Shown piece after piece: positions 61,287 to 64,000 of a DNA stretch of 64,000 nt. The notes below the pieces were generated by a model that did no database searches, had not been told where the DNA came from, and saw nothing but the letters and a program-made list of their open reading frames with translations. The stretch lies in the NCBI RefSeq assembly GCF_000814845.2, contig NZ_CP010431.2:2108001-2172000 (forward strand), written 5' to 3'. Made by a program: the position numbers and the translations under genes. Numbering within the stretch: position 1 is the stretch's first letter; every line of letters begins with the position of its first letter. The DNA comes from Pandoraea sputorum. GTDB lineage: Bacteria > Pseudomonadota > Gammaproteobacteria > Burkholderiales > Burkholderiaceae.

Positions 61287-61760
61287 ATGTCGCAGTTGTT
61301 CAGCACTTCAGCGCTTACGCTTCTTCTCTGCGTCGCGTCACTCATCGGCAACTCGAGTAAAGCATCGGCGGCCGAGGGGCAATCCGAGAAGCACTCCGGG
61401 CCGACCGTTATGGTTCATTTTGACTATTACCGAACGGACTACGCAATCCTCAGCAAACTTGAGGTGTGGTTTGGGAGAGCAACCAAACGAGCCCACGTCG
61501 GCGAGCTGGGTGAAAGCGAATTGCACCTCGATGGCAATGACGGCTACCTCTATATGTGCAGTCCTGATCCTGACCGGCTATACGACGTAGCTCGAGCGAT
61601 CTTGCGAGCCTATCGGTTGACCGCAAAGGCTGACGTCACAGGATGGCGCGGCACGCATGCGGAGACATTTTCGCTTTCTCCGGGCAAGGCCGACCTGCAC
61701 TCCAGCGGAGAGGATCGCACTTGCTCTCTCCGTGCATTCGCGCGAGCAATTTGCGATTAG
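61287..61760 (+). CDS. small secreted hypothetical protein
   Basis: 157 residues from the ATG at 61287. Signal peptide MSQLFSTSALTLLLCVASLIGN with a likely cut at KASA/AEG. The mature part begins with polar residues, then VMVHFDYYRTDYAILSKLEVWFGRATKRAHVGELGESELHLDGND and SPDPDRLYDVARAILRAYRLT. An upstream in-frame start at 61200 would hide the signal peptide. No family recognised. It could work with the broken secreted-protein gene upstream, but nothing shows this. Confidence 0.6.
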   Translation: MSQLFSTSALTLLLCVASLIGNSSKASAAEGQSEKHSGPTVMVHFDYYRTDYAILSKLEVWFGRATKRAHVGELGESELHLDGNDGYLYMCSPDPDRLYDVARAILRAYRLTAKADVTGWRGTHAETFSLSPGKADLHSSGEDRTCSLRAFARAICD

Positions 61761-61850
61761 GAATGGCACTGTCGTTCACGATGCTGACGTTGAGCGCAGA
61801 TCATCACCTTCTGATATTGCGCTGTACGAATCAACCGATCGCTATAAACG

Positions 61851-61886
61851 AAAAAACCCGCACAGCCAAAGACTGTGCGGGTTTTT
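61851..61886 (-). terminator. terminator of the tRNA-Pro gene
   Basis: AAAAACCCGCACAG and CTGTGCGGGTTTTT (61852-61865 and 61873-61886) form a 14-base-pair stem with A/T flanks, working on both strands. It lies just below the 3' end of the minus-strand tRNA. Confidence 0.85.
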
Positions 61887-61892
61887 CAATTC

Positions 61893-61969
<77 letters not shown>

Positions 61970-62269
61970 TGAGAGATGCATCGCTAGGAAGCATCGCTCG
62001 AAAGAACGCGATTATAGCAGAGCTTTTCGCGCGAAAGATAGGGGGCGTGCGCGTCGGGCGCATCTTTTTTTGCTCCGACCGAGCGCTCGCCGCATCAACT
62101 CCTTGAATCGCTTCTGTTTTTCGCGCACGACCTTGCTCACGCATCGCGTCGTCAAGCATTCGCATGGCGTCCCGCATCCATGATGGTTATTCCGGATGTC
62201 GTATTCGAAGGGCCTCACGATAATGGAATTCTGCCTAAATCCATCGCCCATGAGGCTCGGAGACAAGCG

Positions 62270-63958
62270 ATGCCGCACACCCAGGGATTCGGCGACGCAC
62301 GCGACCTGCTGCTCGCGCAGCGCGCCCATTACGACGTGGCGTACCGTGATTTCCGTTGGCCTGTCCTCACCCATTTCAACTGGGCGCTGGATTTCTTCGA
62401 TCCACAAGCGCAAGGCAACGACACCCCGGCCCTCTGGGTCGTAGAAGAAGACGGACGCGAAGCGCGTCTGTCGTTCGCCGAAATGTCGGCACGCTCCAAT
62501 CGCGTCGCGAACTTCCTGCGGGCACAGGGCGTGGCGCGCGGTGACCGTGTCCTGCTCATGCTGCCCAATCAGGTCGAACTCTGGGACCTCATGCTTGCGT
62601 GCATGAAGCTCGGCGCCGTCATGATTCCCGCCACTACGCTGCTCGTTGCCGGTGACCTCGCCGACCGGCTGGAGCGCGGCCGCGTGCGGCACGTCGTCAC
62701 CACCGCGCGCGATGCCATCAAGTTCGATGACCTGCCCGGTGACTATCGACGCATCGCGGTCGGCGATCATCCGCCCGACGGCTGGACGTCGCTCACGCTC
62801 GCCTACGAAGCCCCTGAACAGTTCGCACCCGACGGCGTCACGCTCGCGACCGATCCGCTGTTGCTGTACTTCACCTCAGGCACGACATCGCGTCCCAAAC
62901 TCGTGCTCCATACGCATCAGAGCTACCCCGTCGGTCATCTCGCCACCATGTACTGGATCGGCCTTCAGCCGGGCGACGTGCACTGGAACATCAGCTCGCC
63001 GGGGTGGGCGAAGCACGCGTGGAGTTGCTTCTTCGCGCCATGGAATGCGGGCGCGACGATCTTCATTTACAACTTCTCGCGTTTCGACGCCCGCGCCGCG
63101 CTAGAGACGGCCGCGCGCTGCGAAGTGACGACGCTCTGCGCGCCGCCGACCGTCTGGCGCATGATGATTCAGGAAGACCTCGCGCGTCACGCGGTGAAGT
63201 TTCGCGAACTCATCGGCGCGGGCGAGCCGTTGAATCCCGAGGTCATCGATCAGGTGAAGCGGGCGTGGAACATCACGATTCGCGACGGCTACGGACAGAC
63301 GGAAACCTGCTGCCAGATCGGCAACTCGCCGGGACAGACCGTCAAGGCGGGGGCGATGGGGCGGCCGATGCCGGGCTACCGTGTCGTGCTGCTCGATCCG
63401 GACGGCGCGGAAGCCGACGAAGGCGAAGTCGCGCTGGTGCTGTCGCCGCGTCCCGCCGGACTGATGCAAGGATACGAAGACGACAGCGAGAAGACCGCCT
63501 ACGCAATGCGCGACGGCTACTACCACACCGGCGATGTCGCCATGCGCGACGACCGCGGCTACTTTACATACGTCGGGCGTGCCGACGATGTTTTCAAAGC
63601 GTCCGACTACCGCATCAGCCCGTTCGAGCTGGAGAGCGAACTCATCAAGCATCCCGCCGTGGCGGAAGCCGGTGTTGTGCCCAGTCCCGATCCGCTGCGT
63701 CTGGCTGTGCCAAAGGCGTTCATCACGTTGCGTTCGGGCTTTCAGGCAGATGACAAACTCGCGCTCGATATCCTGCGTTTCTGCCGCGACCATCTCGCAC
63801 CCTACAAGCGCATTCGTCGCATCGAATTCTGCGATTTGCCAAAGACGATCTCGGGCAAGATCAGGCGCGTCGAACTCCGTCGCACGGAAGAGGGGCGGAG
63901 TCTGGAAGCGCGTCGGGAAATGGAATTCTGGGACGTCGATTTCGCCGATCTGAAGTGA
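62270..63958 (+). CDS. acyl-CoA synthetase (AMP-binding)
   Basis: 562 residues from the ATG at 62270 (GGAGA before it); frame open to 62180. ANL-superfamily enzyme that activates a carboxylic acid with ATP and CoA. P-loop-like LYFTSGTTSRPKLV (about 205), YGQTETC (about 345), hinge YHTGDVAMRDDRGYFTYVGR (about 445-465) and the final catalytic Lys in PKTISGKIRRVEL (about 535). The pattern fits medium-chain or aryl acyl-CoA synthetases. Substrate unknown. Confidence 0.9.
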   Translation: MPHTQGFGDARDLLLAQRAHYDVAYRDFRWPVLTHFNWALDFFDPQAQGNDTPALWVVEEDGREARLSFAEMSARSNRVANFLRAQGVARGDRVLLMLPNQVELWDLMLACMKLGAVMIPATTLLVAGDLADRLERGRVRHVVTTARDAIKFDDLPGDYRRIAVGDHPPDGWTSLTLAYEAPEQFAPDGVTLATDPLLLYFTSGTTSRPKLVLHTHQSYPVGHLATMYWIGLQPGDVHWNISSPGWAKHAWSCFFAPWNAGATIFIYNFSRFDARAALETAARCEVTTLCAPPTVWRMMIQEDLARHAVKFRELIGAGEPLNPEVIDQVKRAWNITIRDGYGQTETCCQIGNSPGQTVKAGAMGRPMPGYRVVLLDPDGAEADEGEVALVLSPRPAGLMQGYEDDSEKTAYAMRDGYYHTGDVAMRDDRGYFTYVGRADDVFKASDYRISPFELESELIKHPAVAEAGVVPSPDPLRLAVPKAFITLRSGFQADDKLALDILRFCRDHLAPYKRIRRIEFCDLPKTISGKIRRVELRRTEEGRSLEARREMEFWDVDFADLK

Positions 63959-64000
63959 GGCGTGAACGTCGCAGGCCCTGCTCAGCGTATGTGCTGGATC

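Overview
The window comes from a high-GC betaproteobacterium of the Burkholderiaceae. The order thrS-infC-rpmI-rplT-pheS-pheT-ihfA-merR, the betaproteobacterial LexA boxes and the many cyclic-di-GMP genes fit Pandoraea or a close relative; the genus is an inference and nothing here proves it.

Layout. 1-7.7 kb is the conserved translation and IHF cluster: thrS is cut by the window edge, and infC starts at an AUC codon. 8-21 kb is accessory chromosome rich in cyclic-di-GMP enzymes (GGDEF-EAL, GGDEF, PAS-PAS-GAF-GGDEF-EAL, GAF-GGDEF). Between them lie small genes: a lipoprotein, rubredoxin, an S4 RNA-binding protein, a TMEM175-like channel and a LexA-controlled DUF3717 gene. 21-25 kb holds single enzymes (flavin reductase, DUF72, alpha/beta hydrolase, OsmC-like). 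24.4-32.5 kb is a catabolic locus: an IclR regulator diverges from an ABC importer (ATPase, two permeases, binding protein) wrapped around a three-subunit HcnABC/opine-oxidase-type dehydrogenase. 32.7-42.4 kb has a BLUF blue-light sensor, a YoaK-like membrane protein, a diguanylate cyclase, a small LexA-controlled gene, a DUF2849-sulfite reductase fusion with its DUF934 partner, and a cupredoxin gene next to a HAMP-GGDEF-EAL gene.

42.6-59.9 kb is a phage-derived island with no head. It holds two paralogous self-cleaving repressors and a small XRE-like protein, three operator palindromes, O/P-like replication genes and a Q-like gene. A promoter-terminator pair follows, then a complete contractile tail: tail terminator, sheath, tube, tail chaperones with a -1 frameshift site, tape measure, baseplate, spike and fibre. 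A holin-endolysin-Rz/Rz1 lysis cassette closes it. I find no terminase, portal, capsid, head-maturation or integrase gene. The best reading is a tailocin (R-type phage-tail bacteriocin) or a prophage decaying towards one.

Around the island is an SOS theme. Four LexA-type boxes (15224, 36358, 42438, 60307) stand in front of small genes, and two of those genes (36065-36310 and 60002-60259) are paralogs of unknown function. After the island come a secreted-protein gene broken by one in-frame TGA, a second small secreted protein, tRNA-Pro(GGG) and an acyl-CoA synthetase gene.
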